From positions 141,937-205,936 of the forward strand of contig CAJTOO010000005.1 in assembly GCA_910577735.1 (NCBI GenBank): a stretch of 64,000 nt of DNA, read 5' to 3'. The first letter of the stretch is position 1. Each line of letters starts with the position of its first letter. The DNA comes from an uncultured Lachnospiraceae bacterium (GTDB taxonomy: Bacteria; Bacillota; Clostridia; Lachnospirales; Lachnospiraceae). Both the position numbers and the translations under genes were made by a program. Of this stretch, positions 42,083 to 50,363 are shown one piece after another. The notes below the pieces were generated by a model. It searched no databases and was not told the DNA's origin. It saw only the letters and a program-made list of their open reading frames with translations.

Positions 42083-43765
42083 TCACCCTCTTTCTCCTAA
42101 TCCCAGCCGGTTCACTGCTGAGAAGATAGCCCGCACGGATGCTCTTGTGATATTCGAGCTGACTCCCACACCGTAAGTTACACTGCCGTTGTCTGCATCC
42201 AGCAGATGAATATAGGCAGCCGCCTGAGAATTAGACCCGCTCTGCAGAGCATGCTCCTCATAGTCTAAAATCTTGATATGAATATCCAGCTCTTCCTGCA
42301 GTCCCCGCTTCACAGCATCAATGGGGCCATTGCCCACCGCCTCAAAGGACTTCTCTACGCCAGCGTTTGTGTAGATCACGGTCACCTTCGTATCAAATTC
42401 GGACTTCGTCTCCTCACTCAGGTCATCCACGCGTAATCTGCGGAAATGAATGGGTTCCTTTTTCATCAGATACTCATCACGGAAGCTTTCCATAATCTGA
42501 TCCGGTGATACCTCACCCTGTTCTTCAGAAATCTTCTGAATCACATTAGCAAACTCTTTATGCATCCCCTTAGGCAGTTTAAACCCAAAATAGGTATCCA
42601 TGATAAACGCCACGCCGCCCTTGCCGGACTGGGAATTAATCCGTACAATGGGCTCATATTCTCTGCCGATATCCGCCGGATCTATCGGAAGATAAGGAAC
42701 CTCCCAAATATCACTGTCACGCTCCTTTAAGGCCTTGACACCCTTATTGATAGCATCCTGATGAGATCCGGAAAAAGCGGTAAACACCAGCTTACCAGCG
42801 TAGGGATGTCTGGGATGAACCGGAAGCTTACAGCACCTTTCATAAATCTCTATACTTTCATTCACATGCTCAATGGCCAGCTGTGGATCAATCCCCTGAG
42901 AGAACATATTATAGGCAATGTTTAAGATATCCACATTTCCTGTTCTCTCACCGTTGCCGAACAGAGTGCCCTCCACACGGTCAGCGCCGGCTAACAGCGC
43001 CAGTTCTGCACTGGCCACACCGGTTCCCCTGTCATTATGCGGATGAACGCTTAAGATAATGCTCTCTCTGTTTTCAAAATGTTTATTCATCCACTCAATC
43101 CTGTCTGCAAACACATTGGGAGTCGTCATCTCCACTGTAGACGGAAGATTTATGATCATCGGATTCTCCTTCGTAGGCCCCCACTCTCTCTGAACAGCGG
43201 TACAGATTTCCAATGCATAATCAAGTTCCGTGCCGGTAAAACTCTCCGGGGAATATTCTAAGATAATCTTCCCGGGGAATTTCTCCGCATGTCTCTTGAC
43301 CATCCTGGTGCCCTCTACGGCGATATTAATAATCTGCTCTTTATCCATGTGGAAGACAACATCCCTCTGCAGGGTGGATGTGGAGTTGTAAATGTGTACA
43401 ATGGCCTGCTTACAGCCCTGAATAGACTCAAAAGTACGCTCCACCAGCTCCTCTCTGCACTGTGTCAGAACCTGCACGACCACATCATCAGGAATCAGTC
43501 TGCGGTCTACCAGCTGACGCAGAAAATCAAACTCTATCTGGCTGGCTGCCGGAAATCCAATCTCAATTTCCTTAAAACCCAGTTTGATCAGATAATTGAA
43601 AAACTCAATCTTTTCAGAAACAATCATAGGATCTATCAGTGCCTGGTTGCCATCCCGCAGATCCACACTGCACCAGACCGGCGCTTTTTCAATCTGCTTA
43701 TTCGGCCACTCTCTCTCCGGATAATCCTCTACTGGATTTCTATGGTATCTTGTATAATGTAACAT
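42083..43765 (-). CDS. leuA: 2-isopropylmalate synthase (alpha-IPMS, long form)
   Basis: This 560-residue enzyme makes 2-isopropylmalate from acetyl-CoA and 2-oxoisovalerate, the first step of leucine synthesis. SVDLRDGNQALIDPM holds metal ligands, HPHNDRGTGVA lies in the barrel, GNGERTGNVDI follows, and the C-terminal regulatory domain (about 430-560) should bind leucine. The build matches the LeuA type of actinobacteria and some Clostridia rather than the shorter LeuA. No other leu genes are adjacent. A terminator of the preceding HPr gene lies just upstream. Confidence 0.94.
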   Translation of the reverse strand: MLHYTRYHRNPVEDYPEREWPNKQIEKAPVWCSVDLRDGNQALIDPMIVSEKIEFFNYLIKLGFKEIEIGFPAASQIEFDFLRQLVDRRLIPDDVVVQVLTQCREELVERTFESIQGCKQAIVHIYNSTSTLQRDVVFHMDKEQIINIAVEGTRMVKRHAEKFPGKIILEYSPESFTGTELDYALEICTAVQREWGPTKENPMIINLPSTVEMTTPNVFADRIEWMNKHFENRESIILSVHPHNDRGTGVASAELALLAGADRVEGTLFGNGERTGNVDILNIAYNMFSQGIDPQLAIEHVNESIEIYERCCKLPVHPRHPYAGKLVFTAFSGSHQDAINKGVKALKERDSDIWEVPYLPIDPADIGREYEPIVRINSQSGKGGVAFIMDTYFGFKLPKGMHKEFANVIQKISEEQGEVSPDQIMESFRDEYLMKKEPIHFRRLRVDDLSEETKSEFDTKVTVIYTNAGVEKSFEAVGNGPIDAVKRGLQEELDIHIKILDYEEHALQSGSNSQAAAYIHLLDADNGSVTYGVGVSSNITRASVRAIFSAVNRLGLGERG

Positions 43766-43782
43766 CCTCTCTCCTCCTTACG

Positions 43783-43815
43783 ATAAAAATAGAGACCCAT
43801 TGAATACAACGGGTC
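43783..43815 (-). terminator. Terminator between the HPr gene and leuA
   Basis: GACCCATTG (43794-43802) pairs with CAACGGGTC (43807-43815, one G-U); on the minus strand TCTATTTTTATC follows. It should end the HPr transcript and leaves 50 bases for a leuA start. Confidence 0.7.
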
Positions 43816-43831
43816 CCATACATAAACAGCG

Positions 43832-44095
43832 TTATTCTCCAAGTCCGCTCTCAATCGCGCCAACCAGTGCCTTAAGAGCTGCCTCCTCATCTTCGCCATC
43901 ACATACAAACTCAATCTCATCGCCACACTTGACACATGCTCCCAGCACACTCAAAACACTTTTGGCATTCGCCGTATTCTCACGAAATGTAAAAGTTATT
44001 AAAGATTTGAACTGCATCGCTTCCTTACATAGGATGCCTGCCGGTCTCAGATGTAGCCCTGTCGGGTTTTTGATGACTACCTTTTGGCTTACCAT
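43832..44095 (-). CDS. HPr-family phosphocarrier protein
   Basis: This 87-residue protein has NPTGLHLRPA with His15 (the phosphorylation site) and TANAKSVLSVLGA with Ser46, the regulatory site of Gram-positive HPr. It could be the PTS carrier or a Crh-like relative. Because both His15 and Ser46 are present, PTS carrier is more likely. GGAGGAAAAG precedes ATG 44095. Confidence 0.9.
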   Translation of the reverse strand: MVSQKVVIKNPTGLHLRPAGILCKEAMQFKSLITFTFRENTANAKSVLSVLGACVKCGDEIEFVCDGEDEEAALKALVGAIESGLGE

Positions 44096-44185
44096 ACCCT
44101 TTTCCTCCAACTTAATTTACGATTGCTAACCCCACGTTTACAATCTAACACTTACTATAACATCTTTTTTGAAGTATCTCAAGCC

Positions 44186-45535
44186 CTACAGCATAATATT
44201 CTGGATAAGTTCAGCCAGCTTACGCGCCTCTATATCAATCATCTTCTGATCCTTACCTTCAATCATGACTCTGACAAGAGGTTCTGTACCAGACGGCCTG
44301 ATCAGTACCCGGCCTTCTCCTGCAAACTTCTTATTCAACACTTCAATGGCCTCCGCAATCTCCGGATAGTCCATATATTTTTCTTTTTTATGATTAGGCA
44401 CTTTTGCATTCACCAGCGCCTGCGGCATCACTTCCATGACTGCCTTAAGTTCTGAAAGCGGCTTACCAGTCTCCACGATGACCTGCAGCAGATGCAGTGC
44501 GCTTAAAAGGCCGTCTCCTGTAGTATTCTCATCTAAGAAAATCACATGTCCCGACTGCTCCCCGCCAAGGCTTGCCCCGATTTCCCGCATACGCTCCAGC
44601 ACATATCTGTCGCCCACTTTGGTCTGTTCCATATGGATGCCATTCGCTTTTCCCATCAGGAAGAATCCCAGATTACTCATAACCGTAGCCACAATAGTAT
44701 CCTTATTGAGTTTCCCCTGGGCTTTCATATGGGTTCCTACAATGGACATAATCTGATCGCCGTCCACGATATTTCCCAGTTCATCCACAGCCAACAATCT
44801 GTCCGCATCCCCATCAAAAGCCAATCCCACATTCGCTTTCTCAAAGACAACCCGAGCCTGCAATTCCTCCATATGGGTAGAACCACAGTTTGCATTAATA
44901 TTCGTTCCATCCGGATTATTATGAATTGCCACCACTTCGGCACCCAATTCTTTCATGGTCTCCACAGATGTATAGAAAGCTGCACCCTCTGCACAATCCA
45001 GTACGATCTTCATACCCCGCAGGTCTATATTGACCGCTTTCATCGCATGGTTGATATATTCTTCCCTGGCGTCAGTACGGTATTTAATCTTGCCGACACT
45101 GGCCCCGGTAGGGAACTTTACGCCCTTCATATCACTCCTGATCAGTTCTTCAATCTCATCTTCCAGGGAATCCGGAAGCTTATAGCCGTTACCATCAAAA
45201 AACTTAATGCCGTTAAATTCCACCGTATTGTGAGAAGCAGAGATAACAACACCCGCATCTACTTTATATTTCCTGGTAAGATATGCCACTGCCGGAGTCG
45301 GCACCACACCCACATAGACAGCATTTGCACCCACGGAACACACGCCGGCCATCAGCGCATTCGCTAACATATCACCGGATATTCTCGTATCACACCCAAC
45401 CATGATTGTCGGCTTATGTTCATTTTCCTTCGTCAGGACATAGGCCCCTGCCTGCCCCAGCTGCATCGCCAGAAGCGGCGACAGTTCCTCATTCGCGACA
45501 CCACGGACACCATCAGTACCAAATAATCTGCTCAT
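44186..45535 (-). CDS. glmM: Phosphoglucosamine mutase
   Basis: This 449-residue protein converts glucosamine-6-phosphate to glucosamine-1-phosphate for cell-wall precursors. MSRLFGTDGVRGVANEEL is the start, the active Ser is in VVISASHNTVEFNG, DGDADRLLAVD binds metal, and RPSGTEPLVRVM binds phosphate. It follows cdaA and cdaR, the conserved Firmicute order in which CdaA activity is affected by GlmM. Confidence 0.97.
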   Translation of the reverse strand: MSRLFGTDGVRGVANEELSPLLAMQLGQAGAYVLTKENEHKPTIMVGCDTRISGDMLANALMAGVCSVGANAVYVGVVPTPAVAYLTRKYKVDAGVVISASHNTVEFNGIKFFDGNGYKLPDSLEDEIEELIRSDMKGVKFPTGASVGKIKYRTDAREEYINHAMKAVNIDLRGMKIVLDCAEGAAFYTSVETMKELGAEVVAIHNNPDGTNINANCGSTHMEELQARVVFEKANVGLAFDGDADRLLAVDELGNIVDGDQIMSIVGTHMKAQGKLNKDTIVATVMSNLGFFLMGKANGIHMEQTKVGDRYVLERMREIGASLGGEQSGHVIFLDENTTGDGLLSALHLLQVIVETGKPLSELKAVMEVMPQALVNAKVPNHKKEKYMDYPEIAEAIEVLNKKFAGEGRVLIRPSGTEPLVRVMIEGKDQKMIDIEARKLAELIQNIML

Positions 45536-45580
45536 TCCATCTATTCCTTTCCTGGTTCAAATTATTTATATAAAGCGAAA

Positions 45581-46861
45581 CTAATTCTTCGCTATAATAT
45601 GCACCCGCACTTCCGCTCTGTCACGCTGTCTCACAGTATCTTTAGAGAGAATGGCGTTGACCGGAATCCAATAACTGCCTTCGGCCAGTTCTGCCATTCC
45701 TTCATCTGCCATCCATGACTCCAAATCTATGAGCGCCGTGACATCTGCCGCTGTGACAGTCTCCAGATTAGATGAAAGCCCCACCAGCATAATACTGCAT
45801 TCGTTCTCTGGTTCGGTGATGACTGCCTCATATTCTTCCGGCAATCCCGTAAAGACTATATCATTTACCGGAACACGCACACTGCGTTGTGTCTCCTGCT
45901 CCACATGTGCCGTAATTTCTATCTGACCGTTGAAATCCTCATCTGCCAGAACTACCCCTTCCGGCAGATAATCATTTAAGTCTACCGGCACAACGACATT
46001 CTCTGCAGCTCCCGTGAGATCCACGATCCCTTCCGGAATCTCGATAGCGTTGATATGTTCCAGAACCTGGCTTTTCCCGGCTATCTGAATGGTATTTACA
46101 GTATAATCTATCACACCGGTATACTGATACCCATCAGCCACTGTACCATTTGCCGCACATCTTACAGGTACTTCTTTCAATTGCAGAATCTTCACATTAA
46201 CACGCACTTTGGAAATACTTTTTTCAATGTTGGCCGCTTTGATTTCTTTGCCATCCTCGCCATAGAGCCGGATATCGGCATCTGTATCGATATTGCTGTT
46301 AAATCCGGAGATATCAACCTCTGCCTGCGCCTTGCTGACCTGAGAAATGACAGACTGCGGGCCGGATATCCTGAGCAGATTCTGATCTGCAGTAACATCG
46401 CCTATCATATAACCATCCCTGACTTCTCCAATGGTACTGGGACGCAGCGGCAGCGATCTTGTCTGCTTCTCTTCAACACTTAGTCTTACACTATCAATAT
46501 TGCCTTTTATCCCATCCAGTTTATCATTATACTTGTTAATGGACAACTTGATGGGAATCGTATCCACACTGGTCAGATCCTTAACATCAGCCACAGCCAC
46601 CACATTACTCTTATCCAGCGTATCAATAATGGAACGCGGCGCCGATATGGTGACCACATCTATCATGTCTGTACCATCCAGCACCTCATATACCTGTCCC
46701 TTGTCTGTAATCAGATTGGCATTCCTGATGGTAACCGGCACATCCGATACCCTGAAAGACACCACCGGATCGTTGATATTGGTCACAACAAGCCACAGGC
46801 CGGCGGCACACAGAAAAGAGGCAATTTTGAGTCCCCAGTTTTTGGTGATCTTATTCTTCAT
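45581..46861 (-). CDS. cdaR: CdaR (YbbR-domain regulator of c-di-AMP synthase)
   Basis: This 426-residue protein has an N-terminal membrane segment (IASFLCAAGLWLVVTNI) and then four YbbR-type beta-domains, each starting near VPV or VRV strands (for example VSDVPVTIRNANLITDKG and VKILQLKEVPVRCAA). It lies outside the membrane and modulates CdaA. ATG 46861 overlaps the end of cdaA by 11 bases. A longer open frame upstream is only the cdaA shadow. Confidence 0.92.
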   Translation of the reverse strand: MKNKITKNWGLKIASFLCAAGLWLVVTNINDPVVSFRVSDVPVTIRNANLITDKGQVYEVLDGTDMIDVVTISAPRSIIDTLDKSNVVAVADVKDLTSVDTIPIKLSINKYNDKLDGIKGNIDSVRLSVEEKQTRSLPLRPSTIGEVRDGYMIGDVTADQNLLRISGPQSVISQVSKAQAEVDISGFNSNIDTDADIRLYGEDGKEIKAANIEKSISKVRVNVKILQLKEVPVRCAANGTVADGYQYTGVIDYTVNTIQIAGKSQVLEHINAIEIPEGIVDLTGAAENVVVPVDLNDYLPEGVVLADEDFNGQIEITAHVEQETQRSVRVPVNDIVFTGLPEEYEAVITEPENECSIMLVGLSSNLETVTAADVTALIDLESWMADEGMAELAEGSYWIPVNAILSKDTVRQRDRAEVRVHIIAKN

Positions 46862-47714
46862 TTCCGGACCTGCCTTTCCAGAGTTTGCGTTTCTTCTCCT
46901 CCATCGGTTTATCCTGGATATCCGACAGCCTTGCACGCAGTCTCTCTGCATCCAGACCTCTCTCAAGCTGACCCTCATAAGCAACACTGATCTTGCCGGT
47001 CTCCTCAGACACAATCACAGTCAGGGAATCTGTCACTTCCGAAATGCCCACACCCGCTCTGTGTCTGGTGCCGAGATCCTTACTGAGTGCCATATTATCT
47101 GACAAAGGCAGATAACAGGTGGCAGAGATGACTCTGTTTCCTCTCACGATCACTGCACCGTCATGTAAAGGCGTATTATGCTCAAAAATATTAATGAGGA
47201 GCTGGCTTGAAATAATGCCGTCCACATCAATACCTGTTCTCTCATACTCTTTTAAAGGCTGCTCATGCTCAATCACAATCAGCGCACCCGTCTTGGCCTT
47301 TCCCATCTCCACGGATGCCTTCACAATCTCGTTGATTGTGCGGTCCGAAAAGCGTCCGTCTGTCCTCTTGCCAGAGTCCAGCAGGGAAGAGAAAATATTT
47401 TTTCGTCCCAGCTCCTCAAGAGCCGTTCGCAGTTCCGGCTGCAAAACCACAATAAAAGCAGTCACACAGACGCTGAAAATATTGGGCACAATCCAAAGAA
47501 TCGTGTTCATCTTACAAAGGCCGGCTAACAAAACAAATACCAAAATCAGAATAACACCCTTTAACAGCGCCCAGGCTCTGGTATTTTTAATCCAGAGTAA
47601 AATGTGATAAGCCACAAAAGTCAGGATAATAATCTCTACGACATCGTTCCAATGAATGGAGGGCATATGCAGGTTGGAAAGATATGGCCCAATCCACTTA
47701 TTCAGTTGTTCCAT
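46851..47714 (-). CDS. cdaA: CdaA, membrane diadenylate cyclase
   Basis: This 287-residue protein has three N-terminal membrane helices and a DAC domain that makes c-di-AMP from two ATP. The catalytic motifs are PLHDGAVIVRG (DGA) and GTRHRAGVGISE (RHR). It ends with a basic tail. c-di-AMP controls potassium and osmotic balance; the hydrolase GdpP is encoded at 37485-39539. Confidence 0.97.
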   Translation of the reverse strand: MEQLNKWIGPYLSNLHMPSIHWNDVVEIIILTFVAYHILLWIKNTRAWALLKGVILILVFVLLAGLCKMNTILWIVPNIFSVCVTAFIVVLQPELRTALEELGRKNIFSSLLDSGKRTDGRFSDRTINEIVKASVEMGKAKTGALIVIEHEQPLKEYERTGIDVDGIISSQLLINIFEHNTPLHDGAVIVRGNRVISATCYLPLSDNMALSKDLGTRHRAGVGISEVTDSLTVIVSEETGKISVAYEGQLERGLDAERLRARLSDIQDKPMEEKKRKLWKGRSGNEE

Positions 47715-47739
47715 TTCTTCTTCACCTACCTCTAATGCT

Positions 47740-48714
47740 TTATGATTCGTGTGTGCTTCTCGTTCTTGAGACCGGCTTTCCGGTTCTTTGTGTATTGATC
47801 TGCTTTACCTTTTTCTCCGCTCTTGCCACGGTCACCTTGGGTACTGCCTTCACATAATAATAGTATTCATCATCTTCAAACTGTACCTTTTCTGTCCGGC
47901 TGTAATCCACGTTGAATACAAAAAACTGCAGTACCATCACCAATAGAAAAGAAATCACGGTTCCCAATATAACGCCAAAAAGCGCGACATTTGTATCAAA
48001 CATCAGATCGCCTATCAACAATACCATGATATTTACCACTGCACCCGCTGTCATGGCAATCGTCCATGCATAATCAATACTCAGCTTTCTGATGATATAT
48101 ACCAGAATTACCGTGATACCGAAAGCCACAATGGTTATCACCATCTCCCTGTTAGAGAGCAGACCGTCTATAAGAAACTTGAATTTTGCTGCCGTCTCCT
48201 CATCTGCCATGGATGTGATCATTGTTGTATTCTGCGTCACATAGTGAAGCATGTAGTAGACCATGACGCCGCAGGCCACAGACACTGCCGACGCCGGTGT
48301 CCCGATCAATCCCATGGAAATCGGCATCACATAGGGAATCTTCATAAGAAAACAGATTGGCAAAAGCACAATCACCACAGTATCTTTAGGAGAAAACCTA
48401 ATATACAGCAAAAACATCAACAGGAATCCAACCCCAATCACTACCGCTGTCTCCAAATTGAATTTGTAGAGATGCAGCATGGTGAACAGCGCCGCGGCAA
48501 CAACAATAAAATTGGCTGGCATGAAGGAACACATAAGTGCCACAATCAATACCACTGTCAGCCTGTCAATGCTCTCCATGTATCCCAATCGGGAGTTAAT
48601 CATCAACAGCGTCACAAGGGCCAGCAAAAATTTCAAAAGCGGTGTGATATACACTTCATATTTACTGTATATTGCCATTAAAATCTGTTTTGCAACAAGT
48701 AAGGTAGTCATCAT
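47740..48714 (-). CDS. Polytopic membrane protein of unknown function
   Basis: This 324-residue protein has eight or nine hydrophobic segments, including ITPLLKFLLALVTLLMINSR, RLTVVLIVALMCSFMPANFIV, and a clearly polar loop near KFKFLIDGLL. The C-terminal 60 residues are charged with a YYYYVKAVPKV stretch and lie outside the membrane. I do not recognise a family. It lies 12 bases downstream of the 131-residue membrane gene and 25 bases upstream of cdaA, so it is probably co-transcribed with the c-di-AMP genes. Confidence 0.7.
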   Translation of the reverse strand: MMTTLLVAKQILMAIYSKYEVYITPLLKFLLALVTLLMINSRLGYMESIDRLTVVLIVALMCSFMPANFIVVAAALFTMLHLYKFNLETAVVIGVGFLLMFLLYIRFSPKDTVVIVLLPICFLMKIPYVMPISMGLIGTPASAVSVACGVMVYYMLHYVTQNTTMITSMADEETAAKFKFLIDGLLSNREMVITIVAFGITVILVYIIRKLSIDYAWTIAMTAGAVVNIMVLLIGDLMFDTNVALFGVILGTVISFLLVMVLQFFVFNVDYSRTEKVQFEDDEYYYYVKAVPKVTVARAEKKVKQINTQRTGKPVSRTRSTHES

Positions 48715-48726
48715 TTATCCTCTCAG

Positions 48727-49122
48727 TTAAAACCTTCCGCTTTTGTACATACCAGCCAGTTTATGAAGATTCGCATAATACAGCCGCAGACTCTTCTTCG
48801 CCCTGCTGTAACGGAATGAGTAAACCAAATAAGAAATAAGCGCATAAACGCCCACTGTTTTCAAATACATAAGCAGAACATTCTTCGCAAATTCCAGAAG
48901 ATCCATCTTATAGATCTCCATCATATACATCTCAAAATCATAAAAAATGTACATAGCAAAAACCACTACAAATGCGATGGTTGCACTTATAATGGATTTG
49001 AGTACCTGCCATCCTATATAATCACTCCTAAAATAGCTTCCTATCGCCACATTCTTCTTGCCCTCGTTAGCTTCATAGGATGCCATTTGGGTCATCAGGA
49101 TGATTCTCTCTTCGTTTAACAT
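48727..49122 (-). CDS. Small two-helix membrane protein of unknown function
   Basis: This protein of about 131 residues has a polar N-terminus (NEERIILMTQMASYEANEG), two hydrophobic segments (SIISATIAFVVVFAMYIFY and VGVYALISYLVYSF) and a basic C-terminal tail (YSRAKKSLRLYY). I start at ATG 49122, where GGAG lies six bases upstream. It sits between yvyF and the polytopic protein, all in one direction. The two may form a complex; that is inference from adjacency. Confidence 0.65.
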   Translation of the reverse strand: MLNEERIILMTQMASYEANEGKKNVAIGSYFRSDYIGWQVLKSIISATIAFVVVFAMYIFYDFEMYMMEIYKMDLLEFAKNVLLMYLKTVGVYALISYLVYSFRYSRAKKSLRLYYANLHKLAGMYKSGRF

Positions 49123-49147
49123 ACAAGTCTCCAATATCCGGCCAGAC

Positions 49148-49555
49148 CTAATTCAAAAACCGCATCTTCGGATTTTCCTTCTGATCCTTCTTGGGTTCCG
49201 GTTTCTTCACTTCCGGCTTTTGAATGCTGCTGTTGAGCTGATTCGCCATACTGTTTTTACATTTACCGCAGAAACGTCCTGTCTGAATAACCGCACCGCA
49301 GTTCTCACAATTCAAAGTAATACTGGAGCCTTCAGCCAGTTCCAGACGCTCTTCCCGAAGCCACTGATGAATCTGGTTCGTGGAGACATCACATTCCTCA
49401 GACACCTGCGGTATCGACGCATGTGCATTCTCCCTAATATAAGCCTTTACTTCCTGGAACTTCTGCTCCAGTGCATCCTTACAGGCCATACAGATTGGTG
49501 GTCCGGATACATAGTTAAAAAGATTACCGCATTTTCTGCAATTTCTTACATTCAT
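49148..49555 (-). CDS. yvyF: YvyF-like flagellar-operon zinc protein
   Basis: This 135-residue protein has an N-terminal zinc ribbon (CRKCGNLF, CMACKD), a helix-turn-helix-like middle (VSEECDVSTNQIHQWLREERL) and a second zinc pair (CENCGAV, CGKC). It matches the TIGR03826/YvyF family, which sits between comF and flgM in Bacillus. Here it follows comFC in the same way. AGGAGGAT precedes ATG 49555. Function is uncertain, probably regulatory for flagella. Confidence 0.82.
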   Translation of the reverse strand: MNVRNCRKCGNLFNYVSGPPICMACKDALEQKFQEVKAYIRENAHASIPQVSEECDVSTNQIHQWLREERLELAEGSSITLNCENCGAVIQTGRFCGKCKNSMANQLNSSIQKPEVKKPEPKKDQKENPKMRFLN

Positions 49556-49584
49556 ATTTTATCCTCCTGCTGGCAAATTTTGAT

Positions 49585-50307
49585 TCACGCTCCCCTGCCT
49601 ATGGCAAGTGTCATGAAATAAATGCGTTTTACCCCCGCCTTTTTCAATTCCAAACTCATGGCATCTATAGTGCTTCCTGTGGTATAGATGTCATCAATAA
49701 TTATAATCGTACTTAATTTTACATCATTACGGCAGATTTTGAAAGCCCTTTTCAAATTATTTTGTCTCTCACTTGCAGATAAATCTTTCATAGGTGCCGT
49801 TTTATGCGATCTGATGATCAGATCCGTGACCACAGGAATGCCTGTAAGCCCGGAAAGTTCCCTCGCCAGCGCCTCTGCCTGGTTATATCCCCTCTGGTAT
49901 CTTCTGCTCTTGTGAATGGGAACCGGTATCAGTGCATCTGCCTGACAATTCGTTATGAAATCCTGCAGTTTCTTTGCCATACAAGATGCATAATATGCCG
50001 CATACTCCTGCCTGCCCTTATATTTAAAACGATAAATCGAGTCAGAGACACTTTTATATTCAAAGAGTGCCAGTCCCCTGTCAAAAAGATGCCTGTGTGT
50101 GGTACAGTCATGGCAGTATTCCTGTTCTTCACGGGCAAGCGGTTTACCGCATTTAAGGCAGTATGGCTGTTTGATATATGTAAATGTCTGTTTGCAGGAT
50201 GTACAGACAAGGCTGTCAAAAGGGGCGACAGGATGGTCGCAGACGGGACAGCGCCTGGGGAACAGAAGATTCAGTAAAAGTTCCCGAAGTGATTTTATGA
50301 AATTCAT
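49585..50307 (-). CDS. comFC: ComFC-family phosphoribosyltransferase-like protein
   Basis: This protein of about 240 residues has an N-terminal zinc finger (CPVC, CTSC) and a second (CLKCGKPL, CHDC). The C-terminal PRTase fold has the loop IIIIDDIYTTGST and RGYNQAEALAREL. It takes part in DNA uptake in Bacillus, but most Firmicutes keep it without competence. I start at ATG 50307 because AAAGGA lies upstream; an ATG at 50340 is in frame but has no ribosome site. Confidence 0.88.
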   Translation of the reverse strand: MNFIKSLRELLLNLLFPRRCPVCDHPVAPFDSLVCTSCKQTFTYIKQPYCLKCGKPLAREEQEYCHDCTTHRHLFDRGLALFEYKSVSDSIYRFKYKGRQEYAAYYASCMAKKLQDFITNCQADALIPVPIHKSRRYQRGYNQAEALARELSGLTGIPVVTDLIIRSHKTAPMKDLSASERQNNLKRAFKICRNDVKLSTIIIIDDIYTTGSTIDAMSLELKKAGVKRIYFMTLAIGRGA

Positions 50308-50363
50308 ACTAAGATTATTCCTTTCCGGCTCCTCTGTCATATAGCAGAAGACAGGAGACTTGA

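Noticed and set aside
44546..45367. 273-codon open frame antisense to glmM
   Set aside because: The composition is that of a shadow frame (His/Ile-rich, no domain) over a well-supported gene.
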